A DNA stretch of 64,000 nucleotides from Pratylenchus scribneri (lineage: Eukaryota; Nematoda; Chromadorea; Rhabditida; Pratylenchidae), in contig JAQSEB010000020.1 of assembly GCA_030063045.1 (NCBI GenBank), positions 2,356,001 through 2,420,000 on the forward strand. Reading direction: 5' to 3'. The notes below the pieces were generated by a model. The model searched no databases. It worked only from the letters and a program-made list of their open reading frames with translations, and was not told the DNA's origin. A program made the translations under genes and the position numbers. Each line of letters opens with the position of its first letter. Position 1 is the first letter of the stretch. Below, in pieces: positions 37,736 through 49,214 of the stretch.

Positions 37736-38669
37736 GGGGAAGAAAAAATGTGTGAGCCGTTCTGCACTTGTCACCACTCATGTATCAAGACAACCATGGT
37801 ACCAAATGGCCCCATTGTTTTTCCAATATTGTTAAGCATATTTTAAAATATTTTTAGAAATTTTTTTCAGAATTTTTTATCCATCCGGTTTCGAGAAAAA
37901 TGCAATTGAAAATAATTAAAATGAACGCCTCACCACCCATGTTTTGATGGAAAACACCGGCCAATCCCAATGATGTGATAGTGAAAAATGATCAGAAAAA
38001 AATGGGGAATATTTTAAAAATAAAAGGAGAAATTTTCGTCAAACTGCTTCTTGTTCCTGCCAAGGTTTTGAACCAAAATTTAAACCGGTTTCCTGTGAAC
38101 CTCTAACGCCATGTTCTATACATCATTGGATAGGGCTCGTCGAGTAGAATAATAATATAAAAAAATTTTGTAAATCGGTCGTCAAATAAAAAAGTTATGG
38201 CCTCCAGAATGTCAGGAATATGCAAATTTCCAGAGCCGCTAACTCGCCATGTAGTTGACCAAATTCGATGTTGCATAGCTTGTTGGAAAGAGGAGAAAAA
38301 GGGCTACAAAATATGTGAAAAGCAATTTCCTATATTCATCTTGTCCATTTTTATAACTCATTTTATATCCAAATCCGCTTATCATATATCCATGTTTTCA
38401 AATTTCAAAATTGATTTCATTTTTGGATTCTCCGTAGTCGATTTACTTTATATGGAATTAATTTGAACGAGATTTGGCCACGAATTTGATGAGAAAAACC
38501 GGTTTAAAAAATTGGAGAGGCATTCGCAACGACTCACCATGTGAGCCTCACAACTCACAAAAAAGGGGGAAACAGTATATACACCAACCACTCACCACTT
38601 GTGAGGCAAGAAATAGAGAAAGAAAATAGCGTGGTGAGGTGATAGCTGTCACCAAGTATGTACAGGGCC
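37551..38669. mobile_element. Non-autonomous DNA transposon (MITE-like), TIRs GGCC..TGTACATACTT, TAA target duplication
   Basis: The left end reads GGCCATGTACATACTTTTTG. The right end, reverse-complemented, reads GGCCCTGTACATACTTGGTG, followed in both by GACAG and a TCAC word. The flanks are TAA at 37548-37550 and TAA at 38670-38672, a 3-bp direct duplication. A 3-bp TWA-type duplication with GGCC-starting TIRs is typical of PIF/Harbinger elements. ATGTGAGCCTCACAA occurs near both ends. No transposase is visible; the only frame (38197-38466) has no known domain. The element sits between the divergent STC-1 and NADAR genes. The superfamily is an inference. Confidence 0.75.
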
Positions 38670-38849
38670 TAACACAAATACAATTTTCTATCCCAATGAA
38701 TAATGGAAGATTCTTAATTGATAATAAAAATTTACAAAATTTTCAGATAAAAAAAATTTGTCATTTTCACTTAATTAAATTGATTCGGTCAACCGTCAAC
38801 TCATCAACTCATCAATTTATCAATCAGTCAATCAAATCTCAATAGTCAA

Positions 38850-40188
38850 ATGGACGGTTTTCGAGTGATTCGTGATTTTGCTGATTACACAAATGCCCAA
38901 TATGGTTATGAGCCTTCCGCGATGAATCAAAGTGTGGCAAATTCTCGTTCTGCTGCTGCAGTTGGTGGTAGTGGCGGTGCTCCATGGCACGATGTCAATT
39001 CGTATGCCTTCAAAAATCCTTATAACGACTTTTCAACTGCCGGAGCAACGGGCATGGCCGGACGAATTGGACCAGTGCAACCACTCTCACGTTTCGATGC
39101 GGATGCGAACACCGGCGGCGGTCGTGGAAATCGCAAAGGAGGTTATCGAGCCGAGGGAAGATTCCCGCAACAAATGCAACCCAAGAAGAAGATTGTCCGT
39201 CGCCGTGAGCATATCCAATATCCGGTTAATTAATTAATTACTTATTCAATAAAAAAAAAACATAAATTGCAGTATGCGACTGTTCCAGACAATATCGAGT
39301 TCAAATTGATTCAAGTGGATGCGAATAGCCCATTCTGCTTCCACGGATATCAGAGCATTTTCACTCTTCAGCATCGCGTAAGTAACAAATATTAACCAAT
39401 CATTTTTATTTGTCATTTTTAGTTTGACTTCATCATTGAGGGCGAGACTTTCAAGAGTGTCGATCAATACTACCAGCTGCGCAAAGTGAAGGATTTGACC
39501 GGCATAAGTTCCGCCAAGTTCACCGATGGTTCGACTCGAGATTACAGTACATTGGCTCGCGAATTGCTGAAGCAATCATCGGTTTTAGTTTTGATCCTCT
39601 TTTTTGAAACAATTCAAATTTAGATCAAACGATCGGACGTGGAAAATTGGCGCACAAGTCAAGGACTTTTGGTCATCCAGAAAGCGCTGCTCGAGAAAGT
39701 CCGTCAATGCTATGACCTTCGAAATGCAATTACCAGCACTGGCCAAAAGATGATTGTTCAGAGTTTTGCCGGCGATGATTTTTACGGGGCTGGAGTTCCG
39801 GCTAAATTTGTCAAGGATTGGTGCTCCGGTCTTGGGGAGAAAAAGGCATCCCTGAAGGTTTATTTTCTATTTTGAAACAAAAATTGTAATTTATTTAGTT
39901 CCCAATTATTTTTCCGCTGACCGAAGCAAATGTCAAATATGTTCCAGTGGTCGGCAAGGTAATAAAAATGAATATACAAATAATTGATTCGATAAATTCT
40001 AGGGCAAAAATGTTTTGGGCGCAATTTATATGGTGCTCCGTGAAAAGGTAAATTCGGATTATATTGGTAAATCTTAAGATTATTTTGAATAGATCAACGC
40101 CGGACAATTGGACAATCTGAATGTGAATGGAATGCCGGCGGCTGGCGAACCGATGAATGTTGACTTCACCGTCGACTCCAACTCATAA
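38850..40188 (+). CDS. NADAR-domain (YbiA-like) protein
   Basis: Six exons, with introns at about 39225-39272, 39380-39421, 39580-39623, 39857-39899 and others further on. The first about 125 residues are Gly/Ala/Ser-rich and disordered, with a basic patch (PKKKIVRRREH). The rest matches the NADAR fold. FCFHGYQSIFTLQHRFDFII and TFKSVDQYYQLRKVKDLTG correspond to the YbiA S-x-E-x-Y-F-Q-A-x-K segment. ENWRTSQGLLVIQKALLEKV and FAGDDFYGAGV correspond to its DxxWGxG. GKGKNVLGAIYMVLREK corresponds to GKGKNRLGYLLMELRE. NADAR proteins are N-glycosidases that act on ADP-ribosylated guanine or related riboflavin intermediates. Here the Glu is Asp and the Trp is Tyr, and about 35 residues are inserted before GKGKN. 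Activity is therefore uncertain. Confidence 0.75.
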
Positions 40189-40522
40189 ATGAACAGTGAA
40201 GAATAGAAAGAAGTTAAAAAGAAATGAAGTTTCCTCTGCTTTTTAAAGAAGTATTCCTCCATTTTTTAATTTTGCAAAATGAAAATCATCCCACATCCCC
40301 ACCCCAATCAATCCTCTCTTATTTATTCCACTATTTTTGGGCTCCTCTTCTCTACATCAAAAGAACATCAAATCCATTCATCATTTATACAATTAAACAA
40401 TTTTTCAATATATTTGTCATTTTATGATAAAGTTTCCTGCCTGTTTAATTTATCGAGTATTAGGAAAAATAAGAAAACCCGCAATAAAATATGAAAAATC
40501 AAAAATAAGAAAAGTTGTACTT

Positions 40523-41910
40523 TTATAATTCATCATCTAATTGGTGAAGATGTGATTCTCTTATAATATCAGCGAGTAAAAAGTCAGCCTTCTTTTCAAC
40601 TTGTTTGCATCCGGAAGTGGAGAAAATCGGCGTATTTTTTGGGAAATACTAGAAAATTAAATCATTTTAATTTTATCCATAATTAAATAATAACCTGAAG
40701 TGAGTCGACTAAACGCTCCAATTGTTCGGGCGTATAATTATTGAAATTTCTTGAGCGAAGATAATCCTTGAAACACAACATCACGTGTTTTCTTTCCATT
40801 GGAAGGAATGGCACAAAATAGTCGACCAAATGTTTGCTAATCAATCGACTCGATTTTAAACCGCCTTCACCTTGAAATAATTTTTAAATATTAATTTACT
40901 TATGTTTATTTCCACCTTCATTAAATGCACTTAATTGCGTCAATTCTTCCAATTCTTTGAGTGTAATTTCCTCCCTCGTTTGTCCTCTATTGTAATATTC
41001 CAATGTTCGTTGGGCAATCATATTTGATCCACCATTACTAAAATAATTTAATTATTTAAATTAATATTGTATGGATTGTACCTCAAAAATATAAAAATGC
41101 TTTTTTTTGAATCGACTCCATTAATTTGGTCATAAAAATCAACAAATGGGACAATGGTGTCAATCAATTGAATTGGAAGTTTGTCAATTTCATCAAATAT
41201 AAACAAAGATCGTTCACATTTTGTTAAATTCCCCTGAATCCATTTGGGCAATTGATCCTTAAAAAATAATATAAAAATTGGAATTAAAATTTGCACAAAC
41301 TTTATATTTTTGTATATCTGCTGAATTTGGAAAATGCAAATCGGAGATGAAAAAATGCACAAATTCACTTCTCATTTCTTTCTTATAAATTGCTTTGGCG
41401 ATCATTTTTGTCAAATAATTTTTGCCGGAACCACTCCATCCATGGAAAGACAGCACTAATGCTTTATTCGGATTGCTTTAATAAATTAATTATTAAAATT
41501 TTATTCAATAAAATTTATTACTCTTTTGTGATGTGCGCCCTAATCGCATTTATGACAGTCTTTTGTGCTATATGTTGGCCATAGAGTCGTTCACTCATAT
41601 CAAGTTCCAATTCTTAATTTAAAAAAATATTTAATTGATAAATTAAAAATTTATACTCAATGCAATGTCTTTGTTGAGCCAAGGATCTCTGCAACATTCA
41701 TAAACTTAAATGATAAAAATTCAATTAAATAAATTAAAAAATAAAAATACATTTGCATTTGGCGTAGCTGAAAAGGCCTCCAATATCGCCAAGAAAAAAT
41801 CCGAGAGCTCCAAATGCACCGGCACCAACAGTTAAGGAAATTATTTCGGCATTAATTTGGAAAATAAAAATTAAGGAAGCCAATAAAAAATATTTTCTTT
41901 TTTTAAACAT
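40523..41910 (-). CDS. Torsin AAA+ ATPase
   Basis: ER/nuclear-envelope-lumen AAA+ protein. The signal peptide MFKKRKYFLLASLIFIFQIN is followed by a short hydrophobic segment (SLTVGAGAFGALGFFLGDIG) and CCRDPWLNKDIALKLELDM. The Walker A is GWSGSGKN, with the torsin-specific Asn after Lys, and the Walker B is LFIFDEIDKLP. SIFIFLSNGGSNMI is the sensor 1 region. The C-terminal sensor 2 has the torsin GCK motif (FSTSGCKQVEKK). Eight or so small exons. It is the last gene of a tight minus-strand series, 114 bp after the RNASEH2C stop. The C. elegans counterparts are the TOR/OOC-5 proteins. Confidence 0.93.
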
Positions 41911-42023
41911 TTTTCTGAATAAAAATATAAATAATTGGTTAAGAATTATTCAATGATATATAAAATTGTAAAATATTACAAAAATAATCAAAACACATAA
42001 TTAAATTATATTTTATTCAAAAA

Positions 42024-42526
42024 TTATGAGGCAAGATCATGAGTGATTTGTAAAATATTCAATGCATCTTTGAAATGCTTTTTGTTAATTCCATCCAATT
42101 CATCATATTCCCAAACATCCAATGAAGAACTGACCGATTTGATTTTGAACATTTTATTCGATTTATCTAAAATTTATTCATTTAATTTGTACAATTTTTA
42201 TTTTGACCTTCATTGGTTTCATTTTCCTTCAATTTCCCTTCTTCACTTATTGCATAAAATTGATATTCATTTGGCAGTTGTATTTTGTTTCCCAAAAGTG
42301 GATAACCTTGAAAGGCAGCAATTTTTGTGAGATCTTCATTGATAATTTCGGATTTGAAAAAAGTGGATAATTGAGCCGGTCCGGTGTAATTGATGTGGCA
42401 AGGCATTAAATGGAAAGTGGATTGGCTGATATTTTGATCAGTAGAGGGTGGAATTTGTGATTCATTTTGAATGGAAGCAATCGGTGCTGCTGCTTTTATT
42501 ATTGGTATTGGCTTAGAAGAATCCAT
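42024..42526 (-). CDS. RNASEH2C: Ribonuclease H2 subunit C
   Basis: Small non-catalytic subunit of RNase H2, which removes ribonucleotides from DNA. Two exons. The first has HLMPCHINYTGPAQLSTFF, then IAAFQGYPLLGNKIQLPNEY and FYAISE, parallel to human LLPCEVAVDGPAPVGRFF and [20 protein letters not shown]. The second exon ends WEYDELDGINKKHFKDALNI then LQITHDLAS. The stop is 114 bp before the torsin start, and the gene begins 143 bp after the RCL1 stop. Confidence 0.85.
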
Positions 42527-42668
42527 TTCTATAAAAATTAATTAAATAATACGAATAATGAAACAAATAAAATAGATTAATTTGGATTGATTAACCAATA
42601 TTTTGTACATCCAAATTTTAATTTCATATTTTAAAACAACAACAAAAAAAAACAATTAATAGTGCAAT

Positions 42669-44088
42669 TTAGAGTATATTTTTGTTAATATTATAATATC
42701 CAATTCCGGTACAAGTCAACAAGCATTTATCTTCACTTCCTGTCTGCAATTTCTTTTTTCCTCCATTCACTTCATTCTCAATTTTCCAAAATTCGTCCAA
42801 TTTGAATGAATGATTGAAAAACAATTTCAAATTTCGTAAAGTGTGAACACTGAATGAAAATGAAATTGATCAAAATTAAACTAAATTTTTGAAAAAATAA
42901 CCAATAAATTGTCAGAGGTCCGAGGAGGAATTTGGAGACATCTTTGTCGCATAAAGTCATAAATGTCGCTGCCAACGATTGTGCCGAGGAGTCAGTGCAT
43001 CCACCCTATTTGAATTAAATTAATTTGACTTTCATCCAATATTAAAAACCTTATAAATTTCTGTTAATAGCCTCTTTGCTGCCATTTGCCCAACTTCTTC
43101 CGGTATTTTTTGTTCATTTGATCCTTTCGGGTGGGACATCGCCTCTCCATGATAGAAAACACCTTCAGTTGTTTCGGCAAAAATAATTATTCCAAAACCA
43201 GGTGAACTAAATAAATAAAATTATTAATTAAATTTGAATTAATTATTCACTCACAGTCCGCCTTGTTGTCCCTTCCTTTGGTCAATTGTTATATAAACAT
43301 CGGCTATATATCCATACAACATTTTCTTTGCACCTTCAATCTTTAAATCAATATTAATATTAATTAAATATTTTATTATTAAACCATTCTGGAAGCAATT
43401 GATGGGGACACTTTGCTGAAATATGCAAAACCACGAATTTTACAAATCTTTCCCGGTTTAATGCATTGGACTGCGCGTAAATTCCTCTTAATTGGACTTG
43501 TAAATGTGACATTCCCACCGCCATCGGGGAAAAATCCTCTGGCATTGATCTAAATTAAAACAAAAATTAAATAATTTAAAATATGTCTTTTTACCTTTAT
43601 TGATGGGTCAGTGTCGGCCAAAACAAAACGAGAAAATAAAGGAAGCCAAATTGTATTCAGCGCATCCACACTCAATTCATTTGGGGCATTTGTAATTCCT
43701 TTTAGCCGTAAATTCAGTGGATATTTGCAAAATGGTGCAATCAACATCAATGGTTCCAAAAAATAACTAATGCATCGATCAGTGCCACAATCCACTTCAA
43801 TTTCATTTCCATTCAATATTCCTGGCTTCATTTGTAAATGAGTACCTTTAAAATATAATAATTAATTTTAAATTAATTAAATATTTTACCAGATTTATTA
43901 ATTCGAATTTCGGTTGTTCCATTTGTGATTTGGTCAATTATGGAAAGGAATTTTCGTTCGAAACCCCCAAGTCCGGGTGGTTCATCATATTTACGAATAT
44001 TTTCAATTTTAATTGTGCATCCACTCAACAATGAATAAATAATATTTTGCCGGAAAAAGTTGCAACCCTCCAAATGAATTTCTTGCAT
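42669..44088 (-). CDS. rcl-1: RCL1, RNA 3'-phosphate cyclase-like ribosome biogenesis factor
   Basis: Nucleolar protein of the small-subunit processome, required for 18S rRNA maturation (site A2). The N-terminus HLEGCNFFRQNIIYSLLSG is followed by DEPPGLGGFERKFLSIIDQI, TNGTTEIRINKSGTHLQMKP, CGTDRCISYFLEPLMLIAPF, RGFFPDGGGNVTFTSPIRG, PGFGIIIFAETTEGVFYHGE, YKGGCTDSSAQSLAATFMTL, and DVSKFLLGPLTIYCVHTLRN. It ends CTGIGYYNINKNIL. Each block matches human RCL1 in order. Length is about 370 residues, normal for the family. Confidence 0.93.
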
Positions 44089-44339
44089 CTAAAATTTAAT
44101 AATGACTTAAAATAAAATGAATGAATTTAAAAAATTAATATTTAAAATAAAATTGATTAATTAACATTAATCATAGTTTTTTTTTAATAAATCAACATTT
44201 TTATATAATTTTATTATTTGTGTAATCAAAAATCAACATTAAATGAAGAGATCCAAAATTCAAAATAAAATATATTGATTGAGATGCAAATTGTATTTTA
44301 AGGCTCGTATTCTCATCCGATGCCAAAATTATTCATCCT

Positions 44340-45667
44340 CTAAAATTCTGCCTCTCCAGCCAATTTATGGAAGCAATGATCCTTTCCATTAATATGCATT
44401 ATCTAAAAAAATAAATTAAAATAATTTGGATTTATCAAACCCCATCTTTGAATTCGAATTTCCATTTATTCGGGCGTTTTCGAAGGATCTAAAATAAATT
44501 ATAATTTAATAATAATCCATTTTATCCTAATAATACTCTTGTAAATTTAATCCCCGGAATAAGTAAAACAACCTTTTGGTATTGGCAAACGACCACCTAA
44601 AATTTTAATTAATTAAATAATTTTTGATTAAAATTATTTACATTTTCCGATTCAAAAACCGTCTCCTCTCCCTCATCTTCGCTTTGAAGATCATCATCCG
44701 AATTCAGTGGTTCCTCCTCTTCATTTCCATTTTGATCATTTTCCTCCTCCACCTCTTCCTTTTTTATTGGAATTTTATCTATTTGTTCTTCCTCCTCTTC
44801 TTCTTCTGATGAACTTTAAATGTAATTTATAAATTATTTGAGGAGAGAAGACAACCAACCTGTCCGTCATTCCAACTCCGCCGCCATCCAATTGGGGAAT
44901 TCGACGTTTCCTCACTCTGCTCTTCTTTTGGGTTTCCCCTAAAATAAATTTTATTTTAAAAATATTTAATTAAAATAAACCCGAATGAATATCTTCTTCA
45001 TTTTCTTGTTGATTGACTTTCACAATATATCTTAAATAAATATTTTACACCGTTTTAATTTAATTTTATAACATACGGAACACCCGAAATTCGATGATAG
45101 GATGGCAATGGCAATTTATTTCCATCAATTTGCTATAAATTTTAAATTAAATTATTCTCAATTTTATAACCAACCGAAACCACTTTTTGATGTTGTGAAG
45201 AATGGTCATTTGGCTGAATTTGTGTAGGCAAAGGTGGAAGTTCAATGGGAATTGATGAGGGAACCTTCAAAAAATATTTAATTATTTAAATATTTAAATA
45301 GAAACTTTTGGCTTCGATTTTTTCACTTTTTGTGGTTGTTCAACTTTCAAGACTCCACTTTCGGTTATTTTCTCCTCCCACGACTAAAAAGTATTTTTTC
45401 GGTTATTTTTAATTATTATTTTTTAACCTCTTTCAGCATTTTCATCACATCAATATCGACGCCTTCGTCCAAAAATATTTCCCGCGTCTGTTCCAAAACA
45501 TCTTTGATTACTCCTTCGTAAATGTCCTCCTTGAAAAAATATTTATTAGTCCATTAAAATTGGAAAAATTAATTTCAATCACTTTTTGATTAATTTAATT
45601 TATATTTTTAATAATTATTTCCTCATTTTATTTTATTTATAAAACTTACAATACCAAAAACGCTCAT
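44340..45667 (-). CDS. GTF2A1: TFIIA large subunit (alpha/beta)
   Basis: General transcription factor that stabilises TBP on the TATA box. The N-terminal four-helix-bundle part reads EDIYEGVIKDVLEQTREIFL, then DEGVDIDVMKMLKEVWEEKI. A poorly conserved Pro/Gln linker and an acidic run ([10 protein letters not shown]) follow. The C-terminal beta-barrel part has EEPLNSDDDLQSEDEGEE, then ENVVVCQYQKV and RPNKWKFEFKDGIMHINGKD. It ends HKLAGEAEF. These correspond closely to human TFIIA-alpha/beta at both ends. The start Met (MSVFGI) is the only one upstream in the first exon. It lies 252 bp upstream of RCL1. Confidence 0.92.
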
Positions 45668-45897
45668 TAAAGTCAAATTGTTCTGAAAAAATTAAGGCAA
45701 CAAATTTAATGAACGAACAATTAAATAATATCAAATATAATTGGGCAATTTAAAAAGCCAATTTATTTTATTCTTCATAATATTTATTTAAAATTATTTT
45801 TATTTAATTGAGCAAAATTATGAAATATCATTAATTAAGCATATAAATGCCAATTTAATTTGGCAAAATACAACGAATTTCACCAAAAAGTAATATT

Positions 45898-47380
45898 TTA
45901 TAGAGCCATCGCATTTTCAAATGTTCTTCTTCTTGGCGGTGGTTTTGGTTTGTTTCCACCATCATAAATGGTTTTTGATGAAATTGGGAATTTGATTGTA
46001 AAGCCAACTAAATTTAAAATTAATTTAAATAATTAATTATAAAAAAAAAGTACTGACCCGTTCATACGGTGGAATGGCCTTTTGTGTCACCCGAGAAAGG
46101 CCAATGCCCAAAAATTGTCGATCTACTTGGCCGGCATTTATAATCATTTTTGCATATTTCAAAATGAACTCATCATCAAATGGAAATATAATTGGGGCAC
46201 CGGTGTGGCGTTCAAATGCATAATCCACATAAATAATCCTGGCTCTGACAATGAATAATGTTTTATATATTAAATAATTGATTTACAATAAAATGGATGG
46301 CTTTTCGAATAAAGAAGGGCTAATATGAGCTGGCAAACAAAAACGGGATTTTTGGATGAAATAAGCATTTGCATGAAATCCATCCAAAAGAGAATGAAAA
46401 GTTTGCGGTGTCAAATAACGAAGATTGCAGCCTAAAATGGATTTAAATAAAAATGAAATGAATATACCATGTAGAATAAGTTCATCAATTTTGGAGAAAG
46501 GCTCATTCACATATTCGAATATTTTCTCAACAAATAAACTTGTGAATGTGAATCCATGGAAAATTAATCGTTTAATTTCTAAAATAATCAAAAATAATTA
46601 ATGAAAATAATTTATTAATTTACCACTTCTATGAAGCATCTTTTTGAGTCTTTCATAGTAAATGAGTGGAGGAGTAAATAATTTTTTGCAATAATTCACA
46701 TTACGGCGATAGGTCATTGGATGAATATCTTTAAATATTTTTTAATAAATTAATTCAAATTCAAATTAAATATTAAATAAATTACTTTTGCAAATATCAT
46801 GGTGTAAATTATCCGGTGCTTCAAAGTTCATTCTAGCCGAAATACGAGGATATGGAGCGCCACATGGAAACCGGAATTGCATTACATCGAAAGTTTCCTT
46901 GCCATGTTTCTTCTTTTCGATTTCTTCAATGTCACTTTAAATTAAAAAAATTACTAAAATAAATTATTATATTTAATTTACCGTTCAGGAAAATATTTTT
47001 TATAGCAGAAACGTCTCTTTTTGTCTTCATTATAAATGCACATTGAATATTCTCGTGCCGTAGAAAGAATTAATGCATCAACTCTCCGTTTTGGCAATTG
47101 CTTGTCCGCATAATCGATTACATTTTTCCATGTTTTGCAAACAAGTTTGCAATTTTCCAAATCATCTTCTCGGATATAACAAAAAATTTTGATCACCGCA
47201 TTAATTGGAACCATAAATCCTTCATCTCCCTGAATGTATATTTTTATAATAATTATTTATTTGGTTAAAAGATACAAATTCAAGTTCGGCTGATGCATCC
47301 TCCATATCCACATCCTCCGCTTTACTTGATGATTGTTTTAATTCGCATTCTTCATTTTGACTTTTCAAATATTGATTCAT
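45898..47380 (-). CDS. F-box protein, nematode type
   Basis: The N-terminal acidic Ser-rich part is followed by an F-box (MVPINAVIKIFCYIREDDLE then NCKLVCKTWKNVIDYADKQL). The remaining about 350 residues form the nematode-typical C-terminal region. That region has PYPRISARMNFEAPDNL, LIFHGFTFTSLFVEKIFEYV, KIDELILHGCNLRYLTPQTF, and a basic/Pro end (KPKPPPRRRTFENAMAL). F-box proteins bring substrates to SCF ubiquitin ligases; the target cannot be told from sequence. Six or so exons. It is separated from the TFIIA start by 231 bp. Confidence 0.75.
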
Positions 47381-47738
47381 TTGTAATCAAAATGTTACAA
47401 ACAAATATATTAATTATATTGGTTGGATAACTGGCCTTTGCTGAAATGATTTAAAAAAAAAATTTTGAAAAGTAATTTTAAGAGATAAAAGTTGACAATA
47501 ATTATAATTCATTTTTAATAATTTATTTCAAACAAAATTTATTTTTTTAACCATAAAATAAATTGTCTTGAATGTTTTTTTTTTAATTTAAGTAAGAAAA
47601 CAACAAAAATATTTGAGGGAGGTCAACAAAAATAAATAGAATTGTTTAGGAGGGAATATAACTGGACTGCTGAATGTTCTTTCATAAAAAATATTTCTTC
47701 GCTGCAGAACACATCCATCCATCTTCTTTCTCCTTCCT

Positions 47739-48585
47739 TCATGAGTCCATGGCAAATCTTTTGTGATGATTATTGCCGTTGCCGTTCATCATTTCGTCCT
47801 CCAGCAGTTCCTCCTTGATGATAAATTGCTTCAGCTCGTGCTCAGTCCACGAACATTTGTGAATATAGTCGTAGAGACGAACCTGAAGAATGAAGATGAT
47901 TGGTCAAAATAATTCGTGAATAAAATGAATTGATAATTTGGAACCTCGCCAAAGAGTGTGACCAACAAATTCCAACTGGCCAGGAAACGACCGGGATTGG
48001 CCACGCAAATCTAAAACAACCAAATATCATTTTATATTGATTAATTTCAATTTCTTAAACCTGAATTTGCTCTCGGTAATGATCCGGCCCTTTGGCTTCA
48101 TTGATGATTCGATCAAGCTGCAGAAAATTAATTTTTTTATTTGAAAATTCTCCAAAACTAACTGAATTTGGGCTCCGTTGTGGCGTAAGTGACTCTCCGC
48201 GCAGAAGTTTGGCGACAAGTGGATTCAGTTGTTGCTGTTGATCCGGGTTCGAGACGACACCACATTGACTGCTTGCACTGCAACTGCCGAGTTGACTCTT
48301 TAAATTTAAAGTAATTAGTTATAGCGTGTTTAAGGAACTTCATTCAATGGTCTATCTAATAAAAGTTATGTAAATTGAACTCTATTCTCTATTTACTGGA
48401 TCCTAGATGAGAGGTTAATCTTCAAAGAAACAAACCTGTTTAATTGTCGGAACATGCATCGACGGTTGATGACGAGTTGGCGAATGAGACATCTCCGATC
48501 TGTTATTGTTGCTCCTTCTTCCATTGCGACGATTAGGCTTTTGGCGCGGTCGACGTACTCCTTTGCGCTGTGCAACTTCGAACAT
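47739..48585 (-). CDS. Uncharacterised basic protein, about 180 residues
   Basis: Five exons with clean splice sites. The N-terminus is very basic and Ser/Asn-rich (GVRRPRQKPNRRNGRRSNNN), followed by a Gln-rich stretch. The C-terminal half is ordered and helical: LVAKLLRGESLTPQ, then LDRIINEAKGPDHYREQIQI, CVANPGRFLASWNLLVTLFG, and VRLYDYIHKCSWTEHELKQF. It ends in an acidic, His/Asn-rich tail. I do not recognise the family. The balanced composition and consistent phases suggest a real, conserved gene. It lies 359 bp upstream of the F-box gene on the same strand. Confidence 0.7.
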
Positions 48586-49214
48586 TTTTGATTATAATAG
48601 AGAAGATTGAAGTGCTTTTAGAAAGCTGATAAATCGTTTTATCTTACGTTTCGCTGAAAAATTGGAAGTTGATGAAAAATAGCATTCATCAAAATCAGGA
48701 AAAAATGACCTTAAGTTTTCTAATAATAAGTGTACTTTAATTTATTAGGCTTGTTTATTATAATGTCGATATATTTGTTGAGTGTTTTTGTTGGGATCGG
48801 GGCAATTGAATTGATTGAAATTTCGGAAGAAATGAAATTTAGAAATGGGAGTTGGGATTGGGACTTGGGATTGGGAGTGAGTGAGTCTGTAATGGGATTT
48901 TATGTCATTTTTGATATTAATAAAATGCCAAAAATGCGAATTGTCATTTATTTGAATATTCAAGGTACAGTAGGAAAAAATTATCGATTAGTTTTTAATA
49001 AGCAATTATTATTTATTTTATTGAATATTTTTGTGGAAAATATACCATTAAAGTGTGTCAATTTTTTTATTTCTCATTCCCAGCCTCCTTTGTCGACTAT
49101 TTGACCTTTTTGCGCGAATGCATTTATTTGTTTTACCTCTTTTTATATTGATTTTGTGGACTATACTCTAGACGTGACCAATCGGAGCGATCACACTGCC
49201 CACTTTTTGGACAA
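48586..49214. other. Divergent intergenic region
   Basis: It lies between the uncharacterised gene (-) and the UDP-glycosyltransferase (+). An open stretch at 48730-49104 (124 residues) lacks coding character and runs through AT-rich sequence. I see only probable promoter sequence. Confidence 0.5.

Noticed and set aside
48730..49104. 124-codon plus-strand frame
   Set aside because: Hydrophobic AT-rich composition with no start context or domain, and it is open in the opposite strand as well.
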